Assembly (NCBI RefSeq): GCF_029167625.1
Contig: NZ_CP119145.1
Span: forward strand, 1,612,001-1,676,000
DNA from: Streptomyces sp. AM 4-1-1
GTDB taxonomy: Bacteria > Actinomycetota > Actinomycetes > Streptomycetales > Streptomycetaceae
Direction of reading: 5' to 3'
DNA: 64,000 nucleotides
Numbering within the stretch: the stretch's first letter is position 1; every line of letters starts with the position of its first letter. Shown here in pieces: positions 35,201 to 43,281 of this stretch. The position numbers and the translations under genes are program-made. The notes under the pieces are model-generated. The model did no database searches, was not told where the DNA came from, and saw nothing but the letters and a program-made list of their open reading frames with translations.

Positions 35201-35863
35201 TCAGGAGAACACCGGCATCGACTCCTGGGTGGACCGGCTGCGGGTGCGCCGCTCGGCGACACCCACCAGGTGGGTCAGCGGCAGGGTCACCACGACGTAG
35301 ATCACGGCGAGGGCGATGACCACGGGGATGACCTGATAGGTGCGGTCCATCTCCGCGCGGCCCGAGTGGAGGAGTTCGGGCAGTCCGACCGCCGCTGCGA
35401 TGGCGGTGAGCTTCATCAGGGCGACGAACATGTTCAACGCGGGCGCGAGCAGCGGTTGGACGATCTGTGGCAGCACCACATGGCGTTGGACCTGAAGGGC
35501 GGACAGCCCGAGCGACTGGCCCGCCTCGCGCTGCCCGAGCGGCACGAGGTCGAGCGTGCCCCGCACCGCCTCGGACCAGAATCCGGCCTGGGTCAGGCCG
35601 AGGGCCACGACCGTGGCGCTGAACGGGGAGAATTCCATGCCGTAGTCGGTGAGGCCGAAGAACAACAGGTAGATCGCCAGGACCTCGGGCATGCCGCGCA
35701 GCACCGTGCTCACGAAGAACTGGCCCTCACGCACGGCACGGTGACGTGAGCCGCCGAGAAGCCCGAGACCCAGCCCGAGTACGGCGGCGACCAGCCAGGC
35801 ACAGGCGCTCACCGACAGGGTGACCGGTAGTGCCTTCGAGATCAGGTCGAGGTAGATGTCCAT
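35201..35863 (-). CDS. Amino-acid-type ABC importer permease (second)
   Basis: The 220-residue His/Glu/Gln-type permease has the EAA coupling loop (EAGQSLGLSALQVQRHVVLPQ, with Gly-Leu-Ser in the middle), and LRGMPEVLAIYLLFF. GGAGAAGG lies before ATG 35863. It overlaps the first permease by 22 nt and is the last gene of the cluster. With the partner permease, binding protein and the ATPase at 45317 it makes a complete importer of polar, probably amine- or carboxylate-bearing, solutes. Confidence 0.9.
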   Translation of the reverse strand: MDIYLDLISKALPVTLSVSACAWLVAAVLGLGLGLLGGSRHRAVREGQFFVSTVLRGMPEVLAIYLLFFGLTDYGMEFSPFSATVVALGLTQAGFWSEAVRGTLDLVPLGQREAGQSLGLSALQVQRHVVLPQIVQPLLAPALNMFVALMKLTAIAAAVGLPELLHSGRAEMDRTYQVIPVVIALAVIYVVVTLPLTHLVGVAERRTRSRSTQESMPVFS

Positions 35864-36582
35864 GCCTTCTCCGTGTGCTGCGGTGACGATCCTGCGCTGT
35901 CCGGGAGGGCTCCCCGGCGGGAGTGCGGCCCCCGCTTCGGCCGGCCGCGGCCCCGGCGTCCGGTCATCGCACGGGTCACGTACGCCACGGGGACGGTGAG
36001 GAGCAGGTAGAACACGGCGATGAGCAGGTACACCTCCAGTGGTTGGAAGGTGTCGACGACCAGCCTGGTCCCGTACATGGTCAGTTCCGGCACGGTGATC
36101 AGGGAGGCCAGGGCGCTGCCCTTGACGAGGTAGATGATCCCGTTGGCCGTCTGGGGGCCCGCGGCGGTCGTCACCTGCGGGATGAGCACGTGGCGCAGGG
36201 TCTGCCACCGGGTGAGACCGAGGCTGGCCGCCGCGCGCCACTGGCCGATCCGGACCGACGAGATCAGGCCCCGGTAGACCTCGGCGAGATAGGCGGTCTC
36301 GTTCAGGACGAGTCCGAGGACCGCGAGTCCGAAGGCAGTGACGCCGATGTTCTCGAACTGCGGGCCGAAACCGAAGTACAGCCCGGCGAGGAGCACCGGC
36401 AGCGGGATGCTGCGGAACACCTCGACATAGACCCTGGTCAGCAGCCGGATCGATCGTCTGGTGCTGATCCGGCCCACGGCGACGACCGCCGCGGCGACGA
36501 CGGTGATCACCGAGCTGATGGCCACGAGCCACAGGGTCGTCTCGAACCCGCGGATCAGAAAGCTGATCCAGCTTGTCTCCAC
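35842..36582 (-). CDS. Amino-acid-type ABC importer permease (first)
   Basis: The 246-residue permease of the same family has FRSIPLPVLLAGLYFGFGPQ, LAEVYRG and the coupling loop AAASLGLTRWQTLRHVLIPQ. A hydrophilic, Arg/Pro/Ser-rich C-terminal tail of about 35 residues continues over the start of the second permease gene. It lies 48 bp after the binding-protein gene. Confidence 0.9.
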   Translation of the reverse strand: METSWISFLIRGFETTLWLVAISSVITVVAAAVVAVGRISTRRSIRLLTRVYVEVFRSIPLPVLLAGLYFGFGPQFENIGVTAFGLAVLGLVLNETAYLAEVYRGLISSVRIGQWRAAASLGLTRWQTLRHVLIPQVTTAAGPQTANGIIYLVKGSALASLITVPELTMYGTRLVVDTFQPLEVYLLIAVFYLLLTVPVAYVTRAMTGRRGRGRPKRGPHSRRGALPDSAGSSPQHTEKAWTSTST

Positions 36583-36630
36583 CGCTGCCTCCTTTCCGTC
36601 ATGGCCCGGTGCGGGGACCGGCGCCCGTGG

Positions 36631-37527
36631 TCATTTGCACAGTTGGGCGGGACGGGTCCTGGAGGGCAGGTACTCCTGGCCGCCGACACCCCAGGAGTCG
36701 AGCTGCTTCTGCCACTCGCCCGAGGCGATCAGCTCGTCCAGGACCCCGTCGACGGCATCCGCGAGGCCCGGGTTGTCGCAGCGGACGTAGTCGTAGGTGG
36801 GCGAGACGAGGATGTTCGGCGGCAGGTCCAGATCACCCTCGGCGAGGGGGTGCAGGGTGAGCCGGGGGTTCTGCTTGATGATGCCGGGGGCGGTTCCGGT
36901 GGACCCCATGAAGGCGCTCACCTGCTTGTTCATCGTGGCCTTGGCGGCTTCGGCGTAGGAGGGGAACAGCTTCACATTCGATTCGCCGTACGCCTTGATG
37001 AGGTAGTCGTTGTACGAGTAACCCGTCACCGAGGCGATCGGCTTCCCCTTCAGGGAATCGACGCCCGACCACGAGGTTTCCTTCAGCATCAGCGCGCCCA
37101 GCCGGTCATTGACATTGGGCCGGGTGTAGAAGACCTGCTTGGCCCGTTTGTCCGTGTAGTAGGTCCCGGTGCCGACATCGGCCTTCCCCTGGGACACGAA
37201 AAGAACCTGGGAGGCGAATTCGGTCGGCTTCAACTTCAGTTTCAGGCCGTACTTCTCGGCGACCTTCGTCAGCAGGAATCCCTCGTATCCGGTGAGTTTC
37301 CCTTCCTCTCCCGTTGCGATCTTCGGAAGGTAGCTCTCGGAATAGGTGACGGTCAGACGGCCCTTTTCCGCGGTCTTGAAGGGGGCGCCGTCGCCGTCGC
37401 TCCCGCCGGAGTCCGAACCGCCGCAGGCCGTGACCGTCGCGGTGAGGGTGACCAGGGCCGCGACGGCGGAGCCGACCATCCGCGGGTTGCGTGGGAAGAG
37501 GCGTTTCACCGATGTTCTCAGGTTCAC
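36631..37527 (-). CDS. Family 3 solute-binding lipoprotein of the catabolic-cluster importer
   Basis: The 298-residue lipoprotein has lipobox VTAC followed by a Gly/Ser/Asp linker and a type II binding fold (GRLTVTYSESYLPKIATGEEG, TGYEGFLLTKVAEKYGLKLK, VSQGKADVGTGTYY). GTG 37527 follows AAGGAGTC; ATG 37479 would be an alternative but lacks a site. It captures the importer's substrate. No residue pattern identifies an amino acid; the usual Arg and Asp that clamp alpha-amino acids could not be placed, so a non-standard substrate is possible. Confidence 0.88.
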   Translation of the reverse strand: MNLRTSVKRLFPRNPRMVGSAVAALVTLTATVTACGGSDSGGSDGDGAPFKTAEKGRLTVTYSESYLPKIATGEEGKLTGYEGFLLTKVAEKYGLKLKLKPTEFASQVLFVSQGKADVGTGTYYTDKRAKQVFYTRPNVNDRLGALMLKETSWSGVDSLKGKPIASVTGYSYNDYLIKAYGESNVKLFPSYAEAAKATMNKQVSAFMGSTGTAPGIIKQNPRLTLHPLAEGDLDLPPNILVSPTYDYVRCDNPGLADAVDGVLDELIASGEWQKQLDSWGVGGQEYLPSRTRPAQLCK

Positions 37528-37786
37528 TTTCCGACTCCTTTGTCGAGGTACGAGGTTCGGGAGGTTTCGGCACACTGTAGGTCCGGTGGAGCCGGAGTGG
37601 TCTTCGTCGATTCAGTGGAAGTTCCCGGCCCGGATTCGCGTGAAGGACAGGAGTGGGCGGGGGATTTTCCGTTTCCGCTCCGGCGCCCGTCTCTCCGCGC
37701 CTTCTTCCGTTACGGCGATCACGCGACCGGGAAGCGGTTCCGGCCGGGGAGGCCACGGACCGGCCGAAGGCACCGGAATGATCAGG
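37528..37786. other. 259-bp spacer inside the catabolic cluster
   Basis: This is the only long gap among the tightly packed genes between 35201 and 42162. It contains AT-richer stretches (about 37610-37680) that could hold an internal promoter for the importer genes. No small gene or strong palindrome was found. Confidence 0.35.
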
Positions 37787-38113
37787 TCATGGCCGGGTGC
37801 CCAGGAATCCGGCGGGCGTCCAGGTGGTCGAGGTGATGTCCGGTCGCAGCCCGGAGTACCGAGGTATCTCCCGTGCCCGCTCCCAGGCGGGGTCCTCCCT
37901 GAAGCGCCGCCATCCGTCGGCCATGGCGTCCTCGTCACTCCAGCCGACCGCGTACAGCAGCTCGTGCGCCGGGCCCGGTCCGGTGGGCTGCCACGCGCCT
38001 TCGACCCGGAACCCGTGAGCGGCGAACAGCGGCGTCACGATGTGCGAGAAGCGGTGCGTGAGATCGGGGAGGTCGCCCGGCGCGATCCGGTAGCGGCGGA
38101 ACTCGGTGATCAT
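37787..38113 (-). CDS. NIPSNAP-family small protein
   Basis: A 108-residue protein with the NIPSNAP/ferredoxin-like dimeric alpha+beta barrel fold: MITEFRRYRIAPGDLPDLTH, HGFRVEGAWQP and LLYAVGWSDEDAM are the family strands. Such proteins are found beside degradation enzymes, sometimes as catalytic decarboxylases or monooxygenases, sometimes as chaperone-like binders. It starts by an ATGA overlap with the amidohydrolase gene. Confidence 0.75.
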   Translation of the reverse strand: MITEFRRYRIAPGDLPDLTHRFSHIVTPLFAAHGFRVEGAWQPTGPGPAHELLYAVGWSDEDAMADGWRRFREDPAWERAREIPRYSGLRPDITSTTWTPAGFLGTRP

Positions 38114-39762
38114 GGCTGGTCCTTCCCGAGGTCCGCGGGCACCCCGGCGAACAGCACCTGTTCGGGCAGGAGGTCCGCCAGGCCGGCGACCTCGGCGGTG
38201 GTGGGGTCCTGGGGGAGGACGACGATGTCGGCGCGCTTGCCGGGTTCCAGGGAGCCTCGGGTGTCCGCGACGTCGAGGGCCTCGGCGGCGGAGATCGTGT
38301 GCATCGCCAGCGCCTCGGTCACGGTGACGCCTTCGGACGGGGCCACCACCTCGCCCGTGCAGGAGACCCGGCCGACCGCGCACCGGACCCCGAACATGGG
38401 GTTGAACTGGAGGAGTTCCGAGCCCGCGCCGTCCGAGCTGGACGCGACCGTCACTCCCCGGTCGAGCAGGGAGCGGAACGGGAACCGGGCGTCGGCCGCG
38501 TAGTCGCCCAGGTAGTCGGTGAGGAAGCTGCCCATCGTCCAGATGAACCCGGCCTGCGGCACGATGACCGCCCCCGCCTCGGCCCACCGGTCCACGGTCG
38601 AGGGGTCGGTGAGGACGTTGCCGGCGTGTTCGAGCCGGATACGGGGAGGGGGCGCGCCGACACGGCCGGAGCGGGCCGCGACGGCGGCCGCGCACAGCTC
38701 GGCCTGGGCGCGTTCGCCGTTGACGTGCGCGGCGACCTGGAGGCCCGCCCGGTCCGTACGGCGCACGAGTTCGGTGAGTGCCTCACGGTCGTACGCCATC
38801 CTGCCCCGGGAACGCGGGTCGGAGCGGTACGGCCGCAGGACGGCGGCCCCGGCGGCGGAGAACCCGCCGTCGACGAAGATCTTGACCCCGGCGACGTCGA
38901 AGGCCCCGGTGCGGGGCAGCTGTCCCGCGTCCGCGCGTTCGCACACCGTGGCGAGGTCCATCGTGCCGGGTGACCAGACGAAGGCCCGCACGTGCTGGGG
39001 CACCCGCGTGCCCGCGGCCTCGGCGAGCAGTTCGATGCCTTCGGGGGTGTTCGTGATCTCACCGATCGTCGTGACGCCGTAGCGGGTGAGATGCCGCTGC
39101 GCCGTGGCCTCCACCGCCGACCGCAGGTCGTCCCGGGTCATCACGGGGATGGGCAGCGCGTAGTACAGCTCGTGCAGGATGCCGGTCCAGCGGCCCGTGT
39201 CGTCGGTGCCGATGTGCGCGTCCCCGGTCTCCGGCAGGCCCGACTCACGGGCGATGTCCAGGGCTGCCGTGTTGAGCACGGTGACATGTGCGCCGAAGCG
39301 GATGGCGATCGGGAACTCCGTGGAGACCTTGTCCAGATCGTCCCGGGTGGGCAGGCGACCGTCCGCGAACCGCCGGTCGGCGAACAGGCCGCCCTGGCCG
39401 ATCAGCCATCCTCCGCGCTGTTCCCGCAGGTCACGATGGTCGTGGAGCTGGCCGAGGAGTTCGTCGATGGAGGAGCACGGCGGGGTGTGGCAGTCGACCG
39501 TCCCCCACAGGGCGGCGGCGCTCATCTCCAGATGGACGTGCGGGTCGACGAAGCCGGGCAGCAGGGGCCGGTCGCCGTGGTCGGTCACGGGGACGTGGGC
39601 GGGCCCCTGCCACGGGCCTTCGGTGACGGAGACGATCCGGCCGTCGCGGATGTGCACATGACCGTCCACGATCCGGCGGTCGGCGTCCATCGTGAAGATC
39701 CGGGACGACCGGAGGACGGACTCGTCGGCCGGACGGCTGGTGGCGGTGATACCTGGTGTCAT
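38110..39762 (-). CDS. Amidohydrolase family 3 (YtcJ-like) hydrolase
   Basis: A 550-residue metal-dependent hydrolase of the amidohydrolase superfamily. DPHVHLEMSAAA near residue 70 is the first metal-binding HxH, IRLEHAGN carries a later His, and the C-terminal composite domain reads GSLEPGKRADIVVL. The YtcJ subfamily typically removes N-acyl or formyl groups. The start overlaps the aldehyde dehydrogenase stop by ATGA. In the cluster it may hydrolyse an amide formed or exposed by the flavin monooxygenase. The exact reaction is unknown. Confidence 0.87.
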   Translation of the reverse strand: MTPGITATSRPADESVLRSSRIFTMDADRRIVDGHVHIRDGRIVSVTEGPWQGPAHVPVTDHGDRPLLPGFVDPHVHLEMSAAALWGTVDCHTPPCSSIDELLGQLHDHRDLREQRGGWLIGQGGLFADRRFADGRLPTRDDLDKVSTEFPIAIRFGAHVTVLNTAALDIARESGLPETGDAHIGTDDTGRWTGILHELYYALPIPVMTRDDLRSAVEATAQRHLTRYGVTTIGEITNTPEGIELLAEAAGTRVPQHVRAFVWSPGTMDLATVCERADAGQLPRTGAFDVAGVKIFVDGGFSAAGAAVLRPYRSDPRSRGRMAYDREALTELVRRTDRAGLQVAAHVNGERAQAELCAAAVAARSGRVGAPPPRIRLEHAGNVLTDPSTVDRWAEAGAVIVPQAGFIWTMGSFLTDYLGDYAADARFPFRSLLDRGVTVASSSDGAGSELLQFNPMFGVRCAVGRVSCTGEVVAPSEGVTVTEALAMHTISAAEALDVADTRGSLEPGKRADIVVLPQDPTTAEVAGLADLLPEQVLFAGVPADLGKDQP

Positions 39763-41246
39763 TCGAGATTCCCGACGGTGCTGGTGGCGGACATGTACTC
39801 GGACAGTCCCTCCGCCGCGTTCTCGCGGCCGTACCCGGAGTGCTTGACCCCGCCGAACGGGGCCGCGGGGTGGGACACGGAGGGGTGGTTGACCGCGACG
39901 AGGCCGGTGTCGAGACCGTTCGCGACGCGGGCCACTTCGGCGGGGGCGGTGCCGTAGACGTAGGCGGCGAGTCCGTACTCGGTGCCGTCGGCGATCCGTA
40001 CGGCCTCGTCCAGGTCCCGGTAGGTGAGCACCGGAAGGACGGGGCCGAAGATCTCCTGCCTGGCGATGGGCCAGTGCGGCTCCACTCCGAGGACGAGCGC
40101 CGGGCGTACGTAGTGGCCGTCCTCCGGAGGTTCGGCGCGGGCCCTGACCACCCGTGCGCCCCGGGCGCGGGCGTCGGAGACCAGGGCCTCGACGCGTTCG
40201 GCGGCCTCCGCGCTGATGACCGGTCCGACCGGGGACGCCTCCGGGTCGAGGCTCCAGCCGACGCGCAGTTCCTCGAACCGCTCGGCCAGCAGCGTCCGTA
40301 CCCGGCGGGCGTCGTCGGGGACGATCAGGCGGTTGGCCGCGGTGCACGCCTGGCCGTTGTTCGCCAGCTTGGCGGCGAGGACACCGGACGCGGCCTTCTC
40401 GGCGTCGTGCTCGGGACAGACGACGAACGGGGCGTTGCCGCCGAGTTCGAGCGAGACCCGCTGGAGGTTGCGGGCGGTCGCGCGCAGGACTGCCCGGCCG
40501 ACCTCGGTCGAGCCGGTGAACGAGACCTTCCGCAGCCGCGGGTCACCGGTCAGCGCGTCGGTCAGCTCGGCCGACCGGGTGGTCGGCAGCACCGACACCG
40601 ATCCCTCGGGCGCTCCCTCGCGGATGAGGTCACGCCCCATCAGCAGCGCCGAGGCGGGGGTCAGCTCGGACGGCTTGAGGATCACCGGACAGCCCGTGAG
40701 CAGTGCGGACGCCGTCTTGCGCGCGGCCAGCGACAGCGGGAAGTTCCACGGGGTGATCGCGAGGACCGGGCCCAGGGGGCGCTGCCGCACCGTGACCATG
40801 GGGTCCCGGCGTGTTCCCGGGCCGGCCTCCGTGAACAGGTCCTCCGCCGTATCGGCCAGGGCCTTCAGCGTGGCGACCGTGAACAGCGCCTCGCGGCGGG
40901 CCTCCGGCAGCGATTTGCCCGCCTCGACGGCGATCACGGTCGCGTACCGGTCCGTATCGGTCTCGATCCGGGCGGCCCAGCGCCTGACGAGCGCCGCCCG
41001 TTCGGAGACGTGCGTCGCCGCCCAGGCGGGATGGCAGCCCCAGGCCGCGTCCAGCGCGCGGTCCGCGTCACCGGGCCCGGCGTCGGCGCAGGACCAGGTC
41101 AGCGCGGGCATCCCCGGAGCGCTCACGGTGAACGACGAGGGCACCTCGGGGCGGCCTGAGCCACCCGCGACGACGAGCTCGGCGCAGAGTTCCGCGAGCC
41201 GGTCGCGGAGACCCTGGACGTCCTGCGTGGCGCGTGGTCCGTTCAC
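39759..41246 (-). CDS. NAD(P)-dependent aldehyde dehydrogenase
   Basis: A 495-residue aldehyde dehydrogenase: PLGPVLAITPWNFPLSLAAR, the coenzyme-binding FTGSTEVGR loop, catalytic Glu267 in LELGGNAPF and catalytic Cys301 in NNGQACTAANR, then VGPVISAEAAERVEAL. It oxidises an aldehyde to the acid, probably the aldehyde released by the upstream monooxygenase. GTG 41246 overlaps the carboxymuconolactone-decarboxylase-like gene stop. It resembles succinate-semialdehyde/lactaldehyde types, but substrate cannot be assigned. Confidence 0.92.
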   Translation of the reverse strand: MNGPRATQDVQGLRDRLAELCAELVVAGGSGRPEVPSSFTVSAPGMPALTWSCADAGPGDADRALDAAWGCHPAWAATHVSERAALVRRWAARIETDTDRYATVIAVEAGKSLPEARREALFTVATLKALADTAEDLFTEAGPGTRRDPMVTVRQRPLGPVLAITPWNFPLSLAARKTASALLTGCPVILKPSELTPASALLMGRDLIREGAPEGSVSVLPTTRSAELTDALTGDPRLRKVSFTGSTEVGRAVLRATARNLQRVSLELGGNAPFVVCPEHDAEKAASGVLAAKLANNGQACTAANRLIVPDDARRVRTLLAERFEELRVGWSLDPEASPVGPVISAEAAERVEALVSDARARGARVVRARAEPPEDGHYVRPALVLGVEPHWPIARQEIFGPVLPVLTYRDLDEAVRIADGTEYGLAAYVYGTAPAEVARVANGLDTGLVAVNHPSVSHPAAPFGGVKHSGYGRENAAEGLSEYMSATSTVGNLE

Positions 41247-41638
41247 CGGTCCACCTCGCCGTCCGCCACGACGGAGCGCAGCCAGCCGATGCCGCGTCCT
41301 CCGGTGGCCCATCCCGCGTAAACAGCGGTGTGCGCGATCAGTTCGTAGAAGTCGTCCGCGTCGATGCCCTCGTCCAGGCCCGCCCCGATGTGGAACCGGG
41401 CGGCCGGTTCGGCGCCGGAGGCCAGGAGCAGGGCGACCGTGACCAGCCGGCGCTCCCGTGTGGTCAGTCCCGGGCGCGACCAGATCCGGTCGAACACGAT
41501 TTCGCGGGTGAGGGCGCTCCAGTCGGCGCTCCAGCCGCTCCCCCGGCCGCCCTGGTCCGTGCTGCCGGCGGCCCCCTCGGAACCACCGGGGCCGGCACGG
41601 TCCGGGGCGGAGCCGGGGTCGGTGGGATGAGTGGTCAT
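41243..41638 (-). CDS. Carboxymuconolactone decarboxylase (CMD) family protein
   Basis: A 131-residue protein with an alpha-helical CMD domain (LTTRERRLVTVALLLASGAEPA, then DADDFYELIAHTAVYAGW). The first ~40 residues are Gly/Ser-rich and unlike the family. The typical CxxC of AhpD-like peroxidase relatives is absent, so it is more likely a decarboxylase/isomerase-like enzyme. It is coupled on both sides by 4-nt overlaps. Confidence 0.82.
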   Translation of the reverse strand: MTTHPTDPGSAPDRAGPGGSEGAAGSTDQGGRGSGWSADWSALTREIVFDRIWSRPGLTTRERRLVTVALLLASGAEPAARFHIGAGLDEGIDADDFYELIAHTAVYAGWATGGRGIGWLRSVVADGEVDR

Positions 41639-42162
41639 GACAGGAACCGTGATCTCCAGTAGGCCAGGGGAGCACCGTCGTCGGCCGAGGTCCAGACCGG
41701 GGTGCCGAGGACGATCGCGTGGTCGCCACCGTCGTGCAGTGCCTGGACGGTCAGTTCGGCCTGGGCCACCGCTACGGGGCTGATGGCGAGGCCGGCGGGG
41801 CTGCGCTCCAGAGTGACCTGGTCGAAGGCGTCACGCCCGGGCCGGGCGAAGACCAGCGCGGTGCGGGTCGCCTGCTCCCCCTGGGCGAGCAGGCTCACCG
41901 CGAACCGCCCGGTCCGCTCGATCACCCGGAGGGTCCGTGACATGCGGTGCAGGCACACCATCATCAGGGACGGGTCCAGGCTGATACTCGACACGGAGCT
42001 GACGGTGCATCCGTGGTCGCCGTCCTCGTCCCGCGCGGTGACAACGGCCACCCCGGTGAGGAACGATCCGGCGAACTGCTTGTACTCGTGCACCGGTACG
42101 GCCTTGTCGGCGGTCTCCACGGCGCAGCTCCCGTGCTCAGCGGGTATGAACGGGCTCACCAT
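41635..42162 (-). CDS. Flavin reductase (HpaC/RutF-like) of a two-component monooxygenase
   Basis: The 175-residue protein has the split-barrel flavin reductase fold: FAGSFLTGVAVVTARDEDGD, VSSISLDPSLMMVCLHRMSRTL, and the late AIVLGTPVW. It reduces FMN with NAD(P)H and passes it to the oxygenase encoded just upstream. ATG 42162 with GAGGAGGG upstream overlaps the oxygenase gene by 26 nt. The pairing oxygenase/reductase side by side is the usual layout of two-component systems such as NTA or EDTA monooxygenase. Confidence 0.9.
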   Translation of the reverse strand: MVSPFIPAEHGSCAVETADKAVPVHEYKQFAGSFLTGVAVVTARDEDGDHGCTVSSVSSISLDPSLMMVCLHRMSRTLRVIERTGRFAVSLLAQGEQATRTALVFARPGRDAFDQVTLERSPAGLAISPVAVAQAELTVQALHDGGDHAIVLGTPVWTSADDGAPLAYWRSRFLS

Positions 42163-43210
42163 GACCGCGGCCCTCCTCTGATGTCTCGGATTCGGCGTCG
42201 ACCTCGGCGAGCAGTTCGCCGAACCGGCCGATGGTCTCCAGCGTCTCGTCACGGGGAGCGCCCCCCACGAGGTTGAGGTTGATCATGTCCACGCCCGCGT
42301 CGCGGTACCGGCGGAGCTTCTCCTTGATCTCCTCGGCGGTGCCGATGAACAACCGGTCGCGCAGGTCGTCGACGGTCGGTTCGTTCTCCTGCGGCATCGG
42401 TCGCACCCGGCCGAGCGGGTCGGCGTTCTGGGTGAAGTCATGGAGTTGCGCGTGAATGCGCCAGCCCTCCAGGACCTCCTCGATGCGCTGCTCGGTCTCC
42501 TTGTCGTCATGGGTGACGAACGCGTAGCGGGTGACGCCGAGCCGGGCGTCGTCGCGGGAGGACTGCGCCTTCCCCCGGTGGAACGCCTCGGCGACCGTGC
42601 GCATGTGGTCGTCGTCCCAGAAGAACAGGGAATTGAGTACGTCGTATCCGCGCCGGGCGGCGTCCTCGACCCCCGGCGGGCTCTGCACTCCCATCCACAC
42701 CGGAGGCATCGGACGCTGCACCGGACGCGGCCACACATAGGCGTCCTGGAAGGAGGAGAACCGCCCGTCGAAACTGGCCGGGGCGTCCTCGGTACGCAGC
42801 AGCGTCTCGATCGCGGTCAGGTTCTCGATGAAATGGTCCCGGCTCTCGGTGAACGACAGGCCGAATTTCTCGAACTCGTAGCGGTACGCGCCCCGGGCCA
42901 CCCCGAGGTCGAGCCTCCCGCCGAGGGAGGTGTCGGCCGCCGCGATCTCCCCGGCGAGCTGGAGGGGCTGGTGGAACGGGAGGACCACCACCCCGGTGCC
43001 CACCCGGCACTTCACGTGCTGTCCTATGTGGACCGCGGTGATCAGCGCCGAGGGCGAGGGCAGGAACTGCACGAGGTGGTGTTCCGGGGTCCAGACCCGG
43101 GTGAATCCGCTCTCGTCGGCCCGGACGGCGTATTCCACCATGCGGTCGTAGAGGCCGTCCATTTGTTCGTCGCTGTTGACCTGGTAGGCAAGGAAAAGCC
43201 CGAGTTCCAT
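42137..43210 (-). CDS. LLM-class flavin-dependent monooxygenase (bacterial luciferase-like)
   Basis: A 357-residue TIM-barrel enzyme. The N-terminus MELGLFLAYQVNSDEQM, the EHHLVQFLPSPSALI turn with the conserved His, and the RLDLGVARGAYRYEFEKFGL block are luciferase-family features. The C-terminal tail is acidic. It uses reduced FMN from the neighbouring reductase to insert oxygen, typically next to nitrogen, sulfur or carbonyl groups. No strong ribosome site precedes the ATG. The reaction substrate is unknown and central to the cluster's function. Confidence 0.9.
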   Translation of the reverse strand: MELGLFLAYQVNSDEQMDGLYDRMVEYAVRADESGFTRVWTPEHHLVQFLPSPSALITAVHIGQHVKCRVGTGVVVLPFHQPLQLAGEIAAADTSLGGRLDLGVARGAYRYEFEKFGLSFTESRDHFIENLTAIETLLRTEDAPASFDGRFSSFQDAYVWPRPVQRPMPPVWMGVQSPPGVEDAARRGYDVLNSLFFWDDDHMRTVAEAFHRGKAQSSRDDARLGVTRYAFVTHDDKETEQRIEEVLEGWRIHAQLHDFTQNADPLGRVRPMPQENEPTVDDLRDRLFIGTAEEIKEKLRRYRDAGVDMINLNLVGGAPRDETLETIGRFGELLAEVDAESETSEEGRGHGEPVHTR

Positions 43211-43281
43211 GTTGCGTCCAATGAATTCGAATCGGTATCCGCGTCATTCATCCTGCGGACTTGGTTTCGACACCCTGAACG